This document shows positions 7,973 to 16,765 of a stretch of DNA of 64,000 nt, one piece after another; the first letter of the stretch is position 1; each line of letters opens with the position of its first letter. Source of the stretch: a virus. A model generated the notes under the pieces. It did no database searches and was not told the DNA's origin. It saw nothing but the letters and a program-made list of their open reading frames with translations. The stretch is taken from the IMG/VR virus record IMGVR_UViG_3300022562_001814, positions 1-64,000 of that record. One strand, 5' to 3'. A program made the position numbers and the translations under genes.

Positions 7973-7992
7973 ACACAATAAATTTATTGTGT
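7973..7992. promoter_or_regulatory. Perfect 20-bp palindrome upstream of sbcD
   Basis: ACACAATAAATTTATTGTGT is a perfect 20-bp inverted repeat ending 11 bp before the sbcD ATG and just ahead of its AAAGG ribosome site. It could be an operator for a dimeric repressor or an mRNA hairpin beside the ribosome site. No run of T follows, so it is not a standard terminator. Confidence 0.55.
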
Positions 7993-8003
7993 GAAAGGTT
8001 AAA

Positions 8004-9191
8004 ATGAACTTATTAATTGTGGGCGATGTGCACCTCGGGAAGGGCCAGAATTTGGGGCGACAATCTATTGGATCCGCGCTTAACAGTAGAATTATTGATC
8101 AAATTAATTTATTGGACTGGGTGTATGATATTGCTGTTAATAAAAATATTAAACATATTATTCTAACCGGAGATGTATTTGAAGATCCTAAGCCTCATTA
8201 TAATCTGGTTGTGTTGTTTTTAGATTGGTTACAAAAATGTTCCGACTATAATATTCATGTCCATATTGTTGCTGGTAATCACGATATTTTGCGTAGTGGA
8301 CAATTCATTACTTCCCCATTAGATATTATATCTTCAGCAGATATTCAAAATGTTTTTGTTTATAAAAAATTAAATACTTTACATTTAGAAAATGTATCAA
8401 TAACATTTCTTCCGTTTAGAGATCGTAGATCCTTTAATACTGATTCAAATAGTGAAGCAATTTCTTTGCTTAGACAACAAATATTATATGAAAGTTCTAT
8501 TATTGATAATTTGAATTTAAAAATACTAATTGGTCATTTAGCTTTAGAAGGAGCCATTCCTGTTGGATATGAATTAGATGAATTAACCAATGAATTACAT
8601 TGTCCAATTGATATGTTTAAAAGGTATGATTATGTATTAATGGGACATGTTCATAAATTTCAATTTTTATCCGATGATTTAAATATAGGTCACATAGGTA
8701 GTTTGGATATATCTGATTTTGGAGAAGCAGATCAACAAAAATATATAGCTATAATTTCTCCAGATCAAAACGATAATAAAATAGATTATATACAAATACC
8801 AACTCGCCCATTAAAACATATTGTAATTAAATTAGAAGATAATATTAATGTAACCCAATTTATTGAAGAAAATTTGAGTAAATATGCAGATGAATTAAAC
8901 AATGCTATTGTGAAAGTATCAATTATTTTGCCAGCAAATTATTCATTATCCATAGATAGAAATTTAATAGAAAAATATATTTACAGCATGGGCGCATTTC
9001 ATATTTCTAAGATATCAGAAGAAAAAACTTTCGTTTCATTGAAAAAACAAATTAATGAATCGATAGATAATTCTGTAAATGAATTATCTGCCATTAAAAC
9101 GTATTCTTCTTTAGTGGATGAAAAAATTAGAATAGATTTTATTAATCTAGCTTCTACTATTGTTCAAGAATATAAGGAAAATTTAAAATAA
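8004..9191 (+). CDS. sbcD: SbcD/Mre11-type DNA repair nuclease (T4 gp47-like)
   Basis: Mn-dependent phosphoesterase subunit of the SbcCD/Mre11-Rad50 end-processing nuclease. Calcineurin-like metallophosphatase motifs occur in order: GDVHLG (D8, H10), LTGDVFEDP, VAGNHDILRSG, LIGHLALEG, then LMGHVHKFQ and IGHIGSLDISDFGE. At 395 residues it has the family's usual size, with a C-terminal capping/Rad50-binding part. It shares one base with the following sbcC gene, as expected for subunits made together. In phages this pair processes ends for recombination-dependent replication and helps degrade host DNA. Confidence 0.94.
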   Translation: MNLLIVGDVHLGKGQNLGRQSIGSALNSRIIDQINLLDWVYDIAVNKNIKHIILTGDVFEDPKPHYNLVVLFLDWLQKCSDYNIHVHIVAGNHDILRSGQFITSPLDIISSADIQNVFVYKKLNTLHLENVSITFLPFRDRRSFNTDSNSEAISLLRQQILYESSIIDNLNLKILIGHLALEGAIPVGYELDELTNELHCPIDMFKRYDYVLMGHVHKFQFLSDDLNIGHIGSLDISDFGEADQQKYIAIISPDQNDNKIDYIQIPTRPLKHIVIKLEDNINVTQFIEENLSKYADELNNAIVKVSIILPANYSLSIDRNLIEKYIYSMGAFHISKISEEKTFVSLKKQINESIDNSVNELSAIKTYSSLVDEKIRIDFINLASTIVQEYKENLK

Positions 9192-11365
9192 TGCAGCCTA
9201 TTAATTTATATATTAAAGATTTTTGTGGGCATTCAGAAACTACATTTTCGTTTAATGATTTTTCTAGTGCCCTAGTAATAGGTATAGTAAAAGATAATGA
9301 CAGATTTTCTAATGGTGCTGGGAAAAGCACTATATTTAATGCAATTGAATATGTTTTATTCAATGAAATACATTTTTCTTCATTAGAAAAAATAATAAGA
9401 GATGGATGTGATTTAGCAAAAGTTGAATTAGAATTTTATTCTTCCCTTAATAAAGAAGTTTATAAAATTATACGATCTAATAGTCGTAAAACCGGAACAG
9501 ATGTTAGATTATTTAGACAATTAGATAATAATTGGGAAGATCTAACACAGCGTAGAATATCTGATACCGAAAAAGAAATTGTTAAAATTATAGGATTTAA
9601 CTATAAGGCTTTTTGTGCATCGGTATTATTTAATCAATCTGGATCAGAAAATAATGTTCAAAAAGACTTTGGTAATTTGCCAGCTCTTACTCCAGAAAAA
9701 AGAAAATCCGTACTACGTGAAGTTTTACAATTAAATGTATATTCAAATTATGAGAAAATAGCAAAAAATAAATATGGCAAAATTTCTTCTGAATTAGAAA
9801 AACAAAAAATTATTATCTCTACTTTAGGAGATCCAACAAAAGATATTGTGGAATTAGAAAAATCTCACAAGAATATTTCTAAAATATTAGAAGAAAATAA
9901 TAATTCTTTAAATAAAATAAAAACAGAATTATCAGAAAATCAATTAAAATTTTCAATTCTATCAGAAAAAACATCTAATAGATTAAATAAAATTTCTCAT
10001 TTAGAATCACAAATTAGTGAAAATAAAAAACAAATTATTAAATATGAAGAATATTTAAATGATTTAAATCAAAAAGTTAATGAATTACCAACCGCCGCCG
10101 ACCAGGTTAAATCACAGATTAATCAGATTAATGATAATATTAAAAATATAAATATCGACAAAGATCAAATTATTGATATTCAATCAAAATTAAAATCGTT
10201 GACAGAAGTTGATTATAGTCAAATCACTCAGATTCAAATTTTGAATGCAAAAATTAAAGAATTTAAAAAACCAATTACCGATGATAAAGTGTGTACACAT
10301 TGTCATCAAGTGGTTTCACAAGAGCATAAAGAAAAATGGCTGATTTCGTCAAAACAACAAATTATTGATTTAGAAAATGAAAAATCTGAATTAATGAAAA
10401 AAAATAAATCAAATTTAAATGAAAAAAATAAATTACAATTAGAACTGGATTCCTCGCGTAAATTGGAATCAAACAAAGTAAATTTACAAGAAAAATTAAA
10501 ATATTTGCAATCTGATTTGACTAACAAAAGAGAATTATATTCTAATTATTCAAAATTAATTAAAGAACATTCTAATCTTCTAGAATTAAAAAATAAAGAA
10601 TTACAAAATTTGTTACAAGAATTAAATAAGGAAAAGGCACAAGATGATGAAGAGGTTTTATTAAATGTAAATAAATTTAAATTATTATTAATAAAACTTG
10701 ATAAAGAAAAAGTATCTTTAGAAGATAAAATTAAAACTAATATTAGTGAACAGGCAGTAATACAGCATAAAATATCTCAAAGTAAAAAAAATATAATAAA
10801 AATACAAGAATTAAATGATTCTATTTCTAGTTTAGAAAAATCATTAATTTTACATTCTAAAGTCGTGCAAGCTTTCGGCTCTAATGGTATTCCTTCATTA
10901 ATTACACATAGTATTTTAGATGAATTGCAAGAAGAATGTAATAAATGGTTATTAAAATTGAGACCGGGTCTTCAATTACAATTTGTTGTTATAAATGATA
11001 AAAATAACAAAGAAAAAGAAGATACTTTAGATATTCTATATTTTATAGATGGTTCTCAAAGAGAATATAAGCAATTATCTGGAGCCCAAAAAATTATTGT
11101 ATCTTTATCTATTAAATTATCTATTCTTTTTATTATGAATAAAAGATTAGGTATAGATATAAAACTAATGTTGTTGGATGAAGTAGATCAGGCATTAGAT
11201 GATGGTGGTACCGAAATATTTTCTGAAATAATTAAAATTATTCAGAACGATCTTAAAATTTTAGTAATAACTCATAATGATGAATTAAAACATAAGTTTT
11301 CACATGCTATTTTGGTAGAACAAGATGAAAATAATGTATCAAAAGGAAAATTAATTAATTGGTGA
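9191..11365 (+). CDS. sbcC: SbcC/Rad50-type ATPase (T4 gp46-like)
   Basis: ABC-type SMC-like ATPase partner of SbcD. Walker A is FSNGAGKSTIFNAIEYVLF near residue 40. Long coiled coils flank a zinc hook, C368-T-H-C371. The ABC signature is LSGAQKIIVSLSIKLS, and Walker B plus the D-loop is KLMLLDEVDQALDDGG near residue 660. A late HND motif (VITHNDE) is the switch histidine. At 724 residues the coiled coils are shorter than in E. coli SbcC (over 1,000 residues) and nearer T4 gp46. It overlaps sbcD by one base. Confidence 0.95.
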   Translation: MQPINLYIKDFCGHSETTFSFNDFSSALVIGIVKDNDRFSNGAGKSTIFNAIEYVLFNEIHFSSLEKIIRDGCDLAKVELEFYSSLNKEVYKIIRSNSRKTGTDVRLFRQLDNNWEDLTQRRISDTEKEIVKIIGFNYKAFCASVLFNQSGSENNVQKDFGNLPALTPEKRKSVLREVLQLNVYSNYEKIAKNKYGKISSELEKQKIIISTLGDPTKDIVELEKSHKNISKILEENNNSLNKIKTELSENQLKFSILSEKTSNRLNKISHLESQISENKKQIIKYEEYLNDLNQKVNELPTAADQVKSQINQINDNIKNINIDKDQIIDIQSKLKSLTEVDYSQITQIQILNAKIKEFKKPITDDKVCTHCHQVVSQEHKEKWLISSKQQIIDLENEKSELMKKNKSNLNEKNKLQLELDSSRKLESNKVNLQEKLKYLQSDLTNKRELYSNYSKLIKEHSNLLELKNKELQNLLQELNKEKAQDDEEVLLNVNKFKLLLIKLDKEKVSLEDKIKTNISEQAVIQHKISQSKKNIIKIQELNDSISSLEKSLILHSKVVQAFGSNGIPSLITHSILDELQEECNKWLLKLRPGLQLQFVVINDKNNKEKEDTLDILYFIDGSQREYKQLSGAQKIIVSLSIKLSILFIMNKRLGIDIKLMLLDEVDQALDDGGTEIFSEIIKIIQNDLKILVITHNDELKHKFSHAILVEQDENNVSKGKLINW

Positions 11366-11366
11366 A

Positions 11367-11954
11367 ATGATGTTAAAAATTGCTTTATCTGGAAAAGCTG
11401 GAAGTGGAAAAAATACTGTCGCTAATATAATCTCTGATTATTTTGCTTTAAAACCACATGAAACCTATATATATGCCTTTGCCAATCCTATTAAAAAAAT
11501 AATAGAAGTAGCTTTCCCTGAATGTGATCTAGAATCTTTGTATGGTAATTCTGAATTAAGACAAAAAAATATTATATGCGATATTAATAGGTATTATATT
11601 TCTACCGAATTACCTACGTATAGACAAGCGGCAGTTGATTTAGGCAAATGGGGTAGGAAGTACTCTCCTCGTTTTTGGATTTGGCATGCTATGAGAGCTT
11701 ATGATCTAAATAAAGGTAATAAACTTTTTATCATTAGTGATCTTAGATTTCCAGAAGAATACGAATGGGTTAAATCAGAAAATTTTGTACTTTGTAGATT
11801 AAAAAGAAATAATTCTCATAAAATTGATGATATTTCTGAACATATTCAAGATCAATTGCCAGATAATTTATTTGATTTTGTTATTGAAAATAACTCATCT
11901 TTAGATGTATTAAAAACACAAATACATGAAATGATTAGAAATATGTGTCCATAG
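11367..11954 (+). CDS. Deoxynucleoside monophosphate kinase (T4 gp1-like)
   Basis: Phosphorylates dNMPs to feed phage DNA synthesis. The P-loop is GKAGSGKNTVA at residues 9-19. The region AFANPIKKIIEVAFP and the later RQAAVDLGKWGRKYSPRFWIWHA are typical of phage dNMP kinases, as is FIISDLRFPEEYEWVK (a DxRFPxE motif). It starts 1 bp after the sbcC stop; the second codon is also ATG, so the start may be 11370. Placement with the recombination and replication genes fits a role in nucleotide supply. Confidence 0.88.
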   Translation: MMLKIALSGKAGSGKNTVANIISDYFALKPHETYIYAFANPIKKIIEVAFPECDLESLYGNSELRQKNIICDINRYYISTELPTYRQAAVDLGKWGRKYSPRFWIWHAMRAYDLNKGNKLFIISDLRFPEEYEWVKSENFVLCRLKRNNSHKIDDISEHIQDQLPDNLFDFVIENNSSLDVLKTQIHEMIRNMCP

Positions 11955-11981
11955 TATAATTATTTGGCATTTAATGGAATT

Positions 11982-12302
11982 ATGCAATCAGATAATAACA
12001 TAAAAAAATTATTTATAAATAAATACTCTGCTGTTGGGGAGGAAAAGTTTTATAAATTTTTAATTACTTATGCTCTTAATAGAATAGTAGATTTTTCTGA
12101 TAAAAATAATGATAAAAAATATAATCCAGCTTTAGAGCTTTTAGATTATTATGATATGTTTTTGAAATTATATAGACGTGAAGGAGAAGATATTTATTTA
12201 GATTTAGCTAAACAATTTAGAAGAGCTGCTCACAAAATTTATAGAATAATTCTTAAAAAGAAATTATCTGATAAAAATAATAAATTTTTAAATTTAGTAT
12301 AA
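11982..12302 (+). CDS. Hypothetical protein
   Basis: A basic, helical protein of about 106 residues with no recognised family. A longer frame opens with TTG at 11964, but the ATG at 11982 (MQSDNNIKKLF...) is the more natural start. The readable core is KFYKFLITYALNRIVDF and the C-terminus is lysine-rich. It ends 1 bp before the next gene. Confidence 0.65.
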   Translation: MQSDNNIKKLFINKYSAVGEEKFYKFLITYALNRIVDFSDKNNDKKYNPALELLDYYDMFLKLYRREGEDIYLDLAKQFRRAAHKIYRIILKKKLSDKNNKFLNLV

Positions 12303-12303
12303 T

Positions 12304-13296
12304 ATGACTGTTATTAGCATTTCTGTAACTGAATCATCTGAACAATTAATTGCTGGGTTTCCTAAAACCGTTGCGCTAGAAACCAATATAGCTTCTACGA
12401 TTTTTTATACAATCGATGGTTCTGAGCCAACTAATTTATCATTAGTGTATTTAGATCCAATTGTATTGCCAACAGATGAATTATATTTTATAATTAAGGT
12501 ATTTGCTACTAATGGTATTGATTCTTCTCCCATTATTACATTAGAATATTCTACTAATATTCTTGAAAATGCAAGAATTCCGCATGCCACTGTTAGTAAT
12601 TTATCAAATAATAATTTATATTCATTATATCCTTTTGGGACAAATTCTCCTACTCAAATATTTGATTATCTTAATAGTGCAAATGCGGGAACTACTGTTA
12701 ATAGCCCAGAAATCCCAGATATAACTTTCGGATATGATGCTGATGGATATGGTATCGGAGCAGATCGTCCTTTAGATAATTATTTAAATATATATTCTAC
12801 AACTAATAAATTAAATCAAACCATAGATAATATTGGTAATTTGCCAGGAAAAGTTACCATTATTGGTAGAAGAACCGCTTTAGAATATAATCCAGAGGAA
12901 AGTAACCGTTCAGATGCTCTTTTTGATGCAAAAGCAATGGTAATTTTTCAAGATATAACAACCGAAGATCCTAGCAATCCTCCTCAAATTAATCCACAAT
13001 ATTTCTCGTTAGAGAATTTAGAAATTGTTAAAGATGGAGCTCCACTCAGAGCAAGTGGATTAGATGGTCCCACTATTACTGGCTCTTTTTTAAGATCCCA
13101 TTATAATCCAAGAACACAAATGGTTACATCTTATTATCGTGACAGTAGTACCAATCGTTGGATTATTTCAACGGCTCCTTATGAACCTAAGCAAAATGAT
13201 CCTGGTAATTGGTCAACTATGGTATTTTCAAGAAATGATCAAGGGGCAGGAAAAGTATTCGCTTGGAATTTATTTAGATACAGAACACTTACCTAA
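12304..13296 (+). CDS. Probable surface/structural protein with chitobiase-C-terminal-like domain
   Basis: The first ~85 residues match the CHB_HEX_C (chitobiase C-terminal) beta-sandwich pattern: STIFYTIDGSEPT, then a tyrosine and PI-x-LP, then FIIKVFATN. These small modules often occur on extracellular or virion proteins that meet polysaccharide. The remaining ~240 residues are beta-rich and unrecognised (GRRTALEYNPEESNRSDALF; WIISTAPYEPKQNDPG). It stands out among replication genes, which suggests either a moron-like insertion or a minor virion component. Confidence 0.65.
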   Translation: MTVISISVTESSEQLIAGFPKTVALETNIASTIFYTIDGSEPTNLSLVYLDPIVLPTDELYFIIKVFATNGIDSSPIITLEYSTNILENARIPHATVSNLSNNNLYSLYPFGTNSPTQIFDYLNSANAGTTVNSPEIPDITFGYDADGYGIGADRPLDNYLNIYSTTNKLNQTIDNIGNLPGKVTIIGRRTALEYNPEESNRSDALFDAKAMVIFQDITTEDPSNPPQINPQYFSLENLEIVKDGAPLRASGLDGPTITGSFLRSHYNPRTQMVTSYYRDSSTNRWIISTAPYEPKQNDPGNWSTMVFSRNDQGAGKVFAWNLFRYRTLT

Positions 13297-13352
13297 ATTA
13301 TTTATTAATATTAAATTATTTACTTCTATTGGCTTGATATAGAAAGACTGGA

Positions 13353-14138
13353 ATGTCAAATTTTATCAAGCTATCGGTCTCAAAAACTGCTACTTTTCAA
13401 AGCTGTAAGGCAAAATATAAGTTTGCTTATATTCAAAAACTTCCTAGAAAAGAATGGGAATATCATTTATTTGGTAGATTTGTTCATAGAGTTTTAGAAT
13501 TATTTCATTTGTCATTTATTAATGGTTCAAATAATTCTTATAATGAAGAAATGTCAAACTCTTTTAATACTGCTTTAGAAGAATTTAAAAATAAACTTAA
13601 TTTAACAGCTAAAGATGAAGCTTTTCAAATTTTAAGTATTTATCTTAAAAAAATAAATAAAGAAGAAATTGCTAAAGTCCTAGATGTAGAAAAAACATTT
13701 AATTTAATAATTAATGAGGGACTTACTTTAACAGGAATGATAGATAGAGTGCAATTAGATGAAGACGGCATCTATCATATTATAGATTATAAAACAAGTA
13801 AATCGTCCGCTTATCTAAAAAATGATGTATTACAATTATTAACATACGCATATGTTATATATATGGAACATCCAGAACTTACAAAAGTTAGGGTTTCATA
13901 TATTATGTTGCGACAAAATTGTGAATTTATTACAAAAGAATTTGATTTAAAAGAGATCTTGTCTGTCAAAAATATATATGAAAAATATGCCGAAGAAATG
14001 TTAAATGAAGAAGAATTTAAGCCGAAACCTCAAGTTCTTTGTCGTTTCTGTGATTATTCTAATGTATGTGAAGAGGGAAAGGAATTTATATCTAAACAAT
14101 ATATTGCAGGACCTATAAAATATACTAAAAAAATGTAG
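13353..14138 (+). CDS. PD-(D/E)XK exonuclease, Cas4/RecB/AddB-like, with Fe-S cysteines
   Basis: An N-terminal SKTATFQSCKAKYKFAYIQK carries Cys18. The nuclease core follows: EYHLFGRFVHRVLELFH (motif with His), LTGMIDRVQLDEDG (Asp) and YHIIDYKTSKS (D-Y-K, motifs II/III). QLLTYAYVIY completes it (motif QxxxY). The C-terminus has CRFCDYSNVC. Cys18 plus these three cysteines are the four ligands of the 4Fe-4S cluster typical of Cas4/AddB-type nucleases. At 261 residues it is a single-domain enzyme with no helicase part. It probably resects DNA ends during recombination together with SbcCD and the RecA-like protein. Confidence 0.88.
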   Translation: MSNFIKLSVSKTATFQSCKAKYKFAYIQKLPRKEWEYHLFGRFVHRVLELFHLSFINGSNNSYNEEMSNSFNTALEEFKNKLNLTAKDEAFQILSIYLKKINKEEIAKVLDVEKTFNLIINEGLTLTGMIDRVQLDEDGIYHIIDYKTSKSSAYLKNDVLQLLTYAYVIYMEHPELTKVRVSYIMLRQNCEFITKEFDLKEILSVKNIYEKYAEEMLNEEEFKPKPQVLCRFCDYSNVCEEGKEFISKQYIAGPIKYTKKM

Positions 14139-14189
14139 CAAATGTGATTTGAAAAGAAATTTAAAAATACTAAATAGATTGGAATTAAA

Positions 14190-15452
14190 ATGTTAATTGA
14201 AGTTAAAGAAATAGAATATTGTAGATTAAACGTTAAATTTGAAGGTGACGAAGAAAACGTTAAAAATAAAGAATATGAAATGTTACAACATTTTAAACAA
14301 GGTAAAGTCCCAGGTTTTAGAGAAGGTAAGGCGACAACAGAAGCTGTTAAATTTCATTTTAAAAATCAGATCAACGAAGCTGTTAAAAATGAATTAGCTT
14401 ATCAAGCCTTTCAAACGGTTATAGCTGAAAAAAATATTAAACCATTTGGACAGCCACAATTTCTCGCTATTAATTTAGATGGTTCTAAATTTAAATGTGA
14501 ATTTTGTGTTAATCAGGTTCCTAATATTGAATTATCTCAATATAAAAATTTTGAATTACCAAAGGGGACTACGCCCAATTCGATAGAAATGTCGGAAAAA
14601 ATATTACAAGAATTAAGAGTTAGAAATGGTGAAACACTACCTTTCTCCGATGAAGACTTTATTCAATTAGGTGATACGGCAATTATTAATTATATAGGTT
14701 ACTTGCCTGGCGAAGAAGTGCCAACAATTAAAAAAGATGGAGAAATTTTTGTAGTTGGAAAAGCTCATGCAGATGCTTTTAATGATAACATATTGGGTAT
14801 GAAATTAGGTGAATCTAGAGAATTTACTACAATTCTTTCTTTGGATTCGGCCGCTCAGCATATTGCTGGAAAAGAAGTACGTTTTGTAATTGAATTAGCT
14901 ATGGCATCAAAATCTGAGCCCGCGCCTTTAGATGATGAATTGGCAACCAAAGTTGGATGTAAAAATCTCGAAGAGCTAAATAATATAGTTCAAGGCATGT
15001 CTTCTAATAGAGTTAAAGAATTAGAGACCAAATATTTATCTGATCAAGTTGCCGCTAGACTATTAGAAAGTCATAATTTTGAATTACCATCTTGGTTAAC
15101 AAGTTTTGAAGCTAAATTATTTGCAAAACAACAAGGTCATGCGTGGGAATCTTTATCTGATGAACACAAGAGTAATTTTCTTAAAATGGCAGAACAAAAT
15201 GTTAAATTATCTATTATTTTAGATAAAGTGCGGGAAATAGAACCCGATGCACAATTAACAGATGAAGAAGTATTTTCTATTATTAAACAGAGCATATCAA
15301 AATATAAAACAATGCTTAACATGGCAGATAAATCAGATGAAGAGGTATTAAGTAAAATAGCTGAATCAGGATATACGAATGCTTTAATTTCTCAAGTTAG
15401 AGATGATGCAACTATGGATTTTATAATTAAAAATTCTTCTATCTTAGAATAA
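14190..15452 (+). CDS. tig: Trigger factor-like ribosome-associated chaperone
   Basis: The whole trigger factor architecture is visible. The ribosome-binding domain carries the signature loop VPGFREGKA at residues 40-48 (E. coli GFRxGKxP at about the same position), which docks on uL23 at the exit tunnel. A FKBP-like domain follows (about residues 150-240: LGDTAIINYIGYLPGEEVP, ILGMKLGESREF, VRFVIELAMA). The long helical C-terminal arms follow (APLDDELATKVG-x-N-LEEL is a family hallmark). Length 420 against 432 in E. coli. It binds nascent chains, so a phage copy would protect or select phage proteins. Trigger factor is rare in phages as far as I know. Confidence 0.92.
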   Translation: MLIEVKEIEYCRLNVKFEGDEENVKNKEYEMLQHFKQGKVPGFREGKATTEAVKFHFKNQINEAVKNELAYQAFQTVIAEKNIKPFGQPQFLAINLDGSKFKCEFCVNQVPNIELSQYKNFELPKGTTPNSIEMSEKILQELRVRNGETLPFSDEDFIQLGDTAIINYIGYLPGEEVPTIKKDGEIFVVGKAHADAFNDNILGMKLGESREFTTILSLDSAAQHIAGKEVRFVIELAMASKSEPAPLDDELATKVGCKNLEELNNIVQGMSSNRVKELETKYLSDQVAARLLESHNFELPSWLTSFEAKLFAKQQGHAWESLSDEHKSNFLKMAEQNVKLSIILDKVREIEPDAQLTDEEVFSIIKQSISKYKTMLNMADKSDEEVLSKIAESGYTNALISQVRDDATMDFIIKNSSILE

Positions 15453-15464
15453 TGAGGTAATCAA

Positions 15465-15755
15465 ATGAAAGACAAACATTTCCCAGAAAAATATAAAAAG
15501 AAATTAGATAATTTTGCTCAAGGGTATATGGATAATGTAGATTCTTCTGACACGGAAGAGATTAAAAAATTAATTTTATCTTCTGAAAGAAATTTATATG
15601 AAATTGAATACGAAAAAGATAATAATCCAAAAATTTTGAAAATGAAAGAGGATCTTAAGGCAGAAATGTCTCCATTTACAGAGGCAAAACACACCGAAAC
15701 GGCTAAAATTAAATATTGTCTTTTCACGTTAGAGGGTCGTGGAGTTCGTATTTGA
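15465..15755 (+). CDS. Hypothetical protein
   Basis: A 96-residue, strongly charged helical protein (EIKKLILSSERNLYEIEYEK; KMKEDLKAEMSPF). A good AGG ribosome site precedes the ATG. No family is assigned. Such small charged proteins often sit beside recombination genes in T4-like phages, but that is context only. The stop overlaps the TTG start of the next gene. Confidence 0.7.
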   Translation: MKDKHFPEKYKKKLDNFAQGYMDNVDSSDTEEIKKLILSSERNLYEIEYEKDNNPKILKMKEDLKAEMSPFTEAKHTETAKIKYCLFTLEGRGVRI

Positions 15756-16036
15756 TTAAAATAAGTAAAAAAGAATTACAGGCTTGTTGTGGTAAAAAAC
15801 AAATAATTTGGAAATTAAATATTCCAATCAAAAAAGATTACTTGTCTATACTACAACAGGCTGGATTTCATTATGTAAAAACATATTTTGATGCCGGAAT
15901 GATGTATATTGAAGATAAAAATTTAATAGCTACTGGAATTTTTGGTTTAAATGAAATTACTGTTAAATGTAAAACTAAAGAATGTACAGATAGTGCAACT
16001 AAATTGGAACAAATAATTTTAACCAAATTTAATTAA
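15752..16036 (+). CDS. Hypothetical protein, TTG start
   Basis: The frame opens further upstream, but TTG at 15752 is the better start: GGAG sits 7 bases ahead, and the TTGA overlaps the upstream TGA stop. The product is then 94 residues (MIKISKKELQACCGKKQ...). It looks like a small alpha/beta protein (KKDYLSILQQAGFHYVKTYF; LIATGIFGLNEITVKCK). No family recognised. It shares one base with the M41 protease gene downstream. Confidence 0.68.
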   Translation: MIKISKKELQACCGKKQIIWKLNIPIKKDYLSILQQAGFHYVKTYFDAGMMYIEDKNLIATGIFGLNEITVKCKTKECTDSATKLEQIILTKFN

Positions 16037-16680
16037 TGAATGTTGTTAAAAAACAAGCTCATGATTATGAATTAATTGCTATGAGTTGGCATGAAGCTGC
16101 TCATACAATTTGTGGTTTATACAATTTCACTAAAATTTATAATGTTCATGTTATGTCAGATAAACACACAAATGGCAATACATTATATGAAATATGTGAT
16201 CCAGATAATATTGAAAATAAATTATTAGCTAAAATATTATTAATATTTGAAGTACAAACATTATATGCCGGATTAGTGGGTGAAAAACTTTATTATAAAG
16301 AAATATGTGGTTCTGATAATTTTCCTATGCATCTTCGTATCGGTTCATCTAACGATATTCAAGATGCTGCTAGAATTATTCATAAATATAATTTAGCAAA
16401 TCCTGGTAAAGCTAGGTTTTTGTTTAAAAAACAAGTCCAAAATGATACTAAAAATATTTTAACAGAATATTGGGACGATATTAGATTAGTGGCGCACGTC
16501 CTTTATAAAAATAAAGAATTAGAATATGATGAATTAAAATATTTCTTAACAAGAAAATCTATTAATAAAGAATTTTGGAGAGATAGATTTAAATATATAA
16601 AGCTTATTTATGGAGGTAATGAATTAGATGAAAAATATTTAAAAGATATAATTTTACAAAATTCCGTTATTATTATGTAA
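16036..16680 (+). CDS. Stand-alone M41 (FtsH-type) zinc metalloprotease domain
   Basis: Residues 16-30 carry the FtsH-like zinc motif MSWHEAAHTICGLYN (His19, Glu20, His23). About 80 residues later GLVGEKLYYKE and GSSNDIQDAARIIHKYN match the FtsH segment 'GGRxAEE...GAsnDixxAT', whose Asp (Asp107 here) is the third zinc ligand. There is no AAA+ ATPase domain and no membrane segment, so it is only the ~210-residue peptidase part. It could act on already unfolded chains or borrow a host ATPase. It lies between the trigger factor and polymerase genes, overlapping its neighbour by one base. Confidence 0.8.
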   Translation: MNVVKKQAHDYELIAMSWHEAAHTICGLYNFTKIYNVHVMSDKHTNGNTLYEICDPDNIENKLLAKILLIFEVQTLYAGLVGEKLYYKEICGSDNFPMHLRIGSSNDIQDAARIIHKYNLANPGKARFLFKKQVQNDTKNILTEYWDDIRLVAHVLYKNKELEYDELKYFLTRKSINKEFWRDRFKYIKLIYGGNELDEKYLKDIILQNSVIIM

Positions 16681-16689
16681 TATTACCTG

Positions 16690-16743
16690 TTTTAACAAAT
16701 GGAATATATAAACCATAGAACTACTTGTTAGGCTTTGTTAAAA
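16690..16743. repeat. Inverted repeat upstream of dnaE
   Basis: TTTTAACAAA at 16690-16699 is repeated as its exact reverse complement at 16734-16743, 34 bp apart, in the 85-bp gap before the DNA polymerase gene. This is one of the larger gaps in the replication region, so the arms could be operator half-sites or part of a promoter region. In AT-rich DNA a chance 10-bp match is also possible. Confidence 0.4.
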
Positions 16744-16765
16744 TACAATATTGTGAGAGGTTCAA

